Below are positions 5,016 to 6,213 of a stretch of 6,213 bases of DNA, in pieces (the first letter of the stretch is position 1; each line of letters starts with the position of its first letter). Made by a program: the position numbers and the translations under genes. The notes under the pieces are model-generated. The model did no database searches. It was given only the letters and a program-made list of their open reading frames with translations, and had not been told where the DNA came from. Origin of the DNA: Agromyces sp. GTDB taxonomy: Bacteria; Actinomycetota; Actinomycetes; Actinomycetales; Microbacteriaceae. The DNA lies in the NCBI GenBank assembly GCA_031178025.1, contig JAPSJU010000122.1:1-6213 (forward strand), read 5' to 3'.

Positions 5016-6213
5016 ATGAATCTCGGAAACCATCCGTTCCGCGCGGTGCTGGCGGCGGCTGCGGCCGGCTGCCTGATCGCCGGCGTCGCGCAGCCCGCCA
5101 CCGCCGCCCCGCCGGACGCCGTGCCCGCAGGCGTGCCGCAGCTCGAGGCGCTCGATCGCGGCCTCGTCGCCGCCGCCACGAGCGAGGGCGTCTTCCTGAG
5201 CTGGCGGCTGCTCGGCTCGGAGGTGAGCGGCGCGACCGCCACCGGCGTCGCCGGACCCGACTTCGCCGTCTACCGCGACGGCGAGCAGATCGCGGTCGTG
5301 ACCGACAGCACGAACTACGCCGACCCGACCGGCTCGGCCGACGCGCGCTACGCCGTCGCCCCGATCGTGAACGGCGTTGAGCTCGAGGCATCCGCCGCCG
5401 TGTCGGCGTGGGCCCAGGGCTACCACGACCTGCCGCTGCAGAAGCCCGCAGCCGGCGTGACCCCGGTCGGCGAGCCGTACACGTACGAGGCGAACGACGT
5501 CTCGGTCGGCGACGTGAACGGCGACGGCGACTACGAGTACGTCGTGAAGTGGTATCCCTCGAACGCGAAGGACAACTCGCAGGTCGGCTACACGGGCAAC
5601 ACGTACCTCGACACGTACGAGCTCGACGGCACCCTGCTGAACCGCATCGACCTGGGCGTGAACATCCGCTCGGGCGCGCACTACACGCAGTTCCTCGTCA
5701 ACGACTTCGACGGCGACGGGCGCTCGGAGATCATGGTGAAGACGGCTCCGGGCTCGAAGAGCACGAGCTACGCGCCCGACGGCTCCATCGCGTCCGAGTC
5801 GTACATCACCCTGCCCGATGACGATGCCGCCGCCGGCGTGACGCACGACGACGACTACCGCATCACGAAGGCGGGCTACCGGGAGCACCTCCTCGAGACG
5901 TTCATGGGCTGGACCGAGCACCCCGAGGTCGTCGCCGGCAACTGGCCGGCGACGCTCGAGGAGGCCTGGGGCATCCCGGTGACGCACGAGTATCCGCTGT
6001 CCCGTGAGAGCGCCGACGCGCTCGTGACGTACTTCATGAACGTGTACGCGCCGAGCCGCAGCGCCCGGAACGTCCTCGCGAACGTCGAGGGCTTCGTGCT
6101 CGAGGGCCCCGAGTACCTCACGGTCTTCGACGGCGCATCCGGTGCCGAGCTCGAGACGGTGCGCTACGAACCGCCGCGCGGCGACGACGGCATGCTCTGG
6201 GGCGACTACGCGA
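5016..6213 (+). CDS. Secreted rhamnogalacturonan lyase, PL11 family (3' end outside window)
   Basis: Predicted extracellular enzyme cleaving the rhamnose-galacturonate backbone of rhamnogalacturonan I (pectin) by beta-elimination. The frame is open through the window end: 399 codons are seen, while PL11 catalytic modules alone are about 600 residues. Residues 1-30 are a Sec signal peptide (short basic start, Ala-rich core, cleavage after ATA at 30). PL11 (YesW/YesX) landmarks follow in order: LEALDRGLVAA (43-53), GVFLSWRLLG (58-67), STNYAD (98-103), NDVSVGDVNGDGDYEYVVKW (160-179), PSNAKDNSQVGYTGN (181-195), IDLGVNIRSGAHYTQF (211-226) and GPEYLTVFDG (364-373). DVNGDGDYE and DFDGDGRSE (230-238) are calcium-binding loops of the beta-propeller. 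Relative to YesW, an extra segment of about 90 residues lies at ~262-350. Expression is probably sugar-controlled through the upstream operator. Endo versus exo action is not decidable; any carbohydrate-binding module would lie beyond the window. Confidence 0.92.
   Translation, partial: MNLGNHPFRAVLAAAAAGCLIAGVAQPATAAPPDAVPAGVPQLEALDRGLVAAATSEGVFLSWRLLGSEVSGATATGVAGPDFAVYRDGEQIAVVTDSTNYADPTGSADARYAVAPIVNGVELEASAAVSAWAQGYHDLPLQKPAAGVTPVGEPYTYEANDVSVGDVNGDGDYEYVVKWYPSNAKDNSQVGYTGNTYLDTYELDGTLLNRIDLGVNIRSGAHYTQFLVNDFDGDGRSEIMVKTAPGSKSTSYAPDGSIASESYITLPDDDAAAGVTHDDDYRITKAGYREHLLETFMGWTEHPEVVAGNWPATLEEAWGIPVTHEYPLSRESADALVTYFMNVYAPSRSARNVLANVEGFVLEGPEYLTVFDGASGAELETVRYEPPRGDDGMLWGDYA

Noticed and set aside
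5061..5075. Possible lipobox at Cys19 of the lyase signal peptide
   Set aside because: The residues before Cys19 are Ala-Ala-Gly without the usual Leu at -3, and a normal ATA cleavage site follows at residue 30, so a secreted rather than lipid-anchored protein is favoured.
4974..5987. Minus-strand open frame of 337 codons opposite the lyase
   Set aside because: It is antisense to a clear PL11 reading frame with signal peptide and ribosome-binding site; its translation is Arg/Val/Asp-rich with no recognisable family.

Overview
The window is very GC-rich DNA with dense genes, short gaps, almost exclusively G/C third codon positions and many copies of the hexamer GCATCC/GGATGC. Together with the protein families present, this points to a high-GC actinobacterium, most likely of the Microbacteriaceae (Agromyces/Microbacterium type). 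The family assignment is inference from style and content; no rRNA or other taxonomic marker is present.

Layout. Positions 2-2803 hold a tightly packed plus-strand run: the 3' part of a membrane-anchored septum-formation-family protein, a ribokinase starting 1 bp after its stop, and a nucleoside hydrolase overlapping the ribokinase stop by ATGA. Positions 2840-4801 hold three minus-strand genes that converge on that run: a DtxR-family metalloregulator with a manganese-type (MntR-like) ligand set, a small UBP-type zinc-finger protein, and a NagD-like HAD-IIA phosphatase. A 214-bp divergent region (4802-5015) separates the regulator from the last gene, a secreted PL11 rhamnogalacturonan lyase that runs off the window end. 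That region carries a good -35/-10 pair, a LacI-type operator at the expected start of transcription, a clear Shine-Dalgarno, and two further inverted repeats nearer the regulator.

How the genes fit together. The hydrolase would split ribonucleosides into base and ribose, and the ribokinase would convert ribose to ribose-5-phosphate, so the overlapping pair reads as a salvage module. The NagD-like phosphatase could feed it by making nucleosides from nucleotides, but its substrate is not shown by sequence and it is on the other strand. The lyase is an independent, probably sugar-repressed pectin-degradation gene. The metalloregulator and the zinc-finger protein have no visible targets here.

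Overall this is mostly ordinary chromosomal content. I see no mobile element, CRISPR array, tRNA or rRNA, and no clear undescribed system. The points most worth a second look are the PL11 lyase with its inserted segment and operator, the free-standing ubiquitin-type zinc finger, the inverted repeat over the regulator's probable -10, and the strong GCATCC enrichment.
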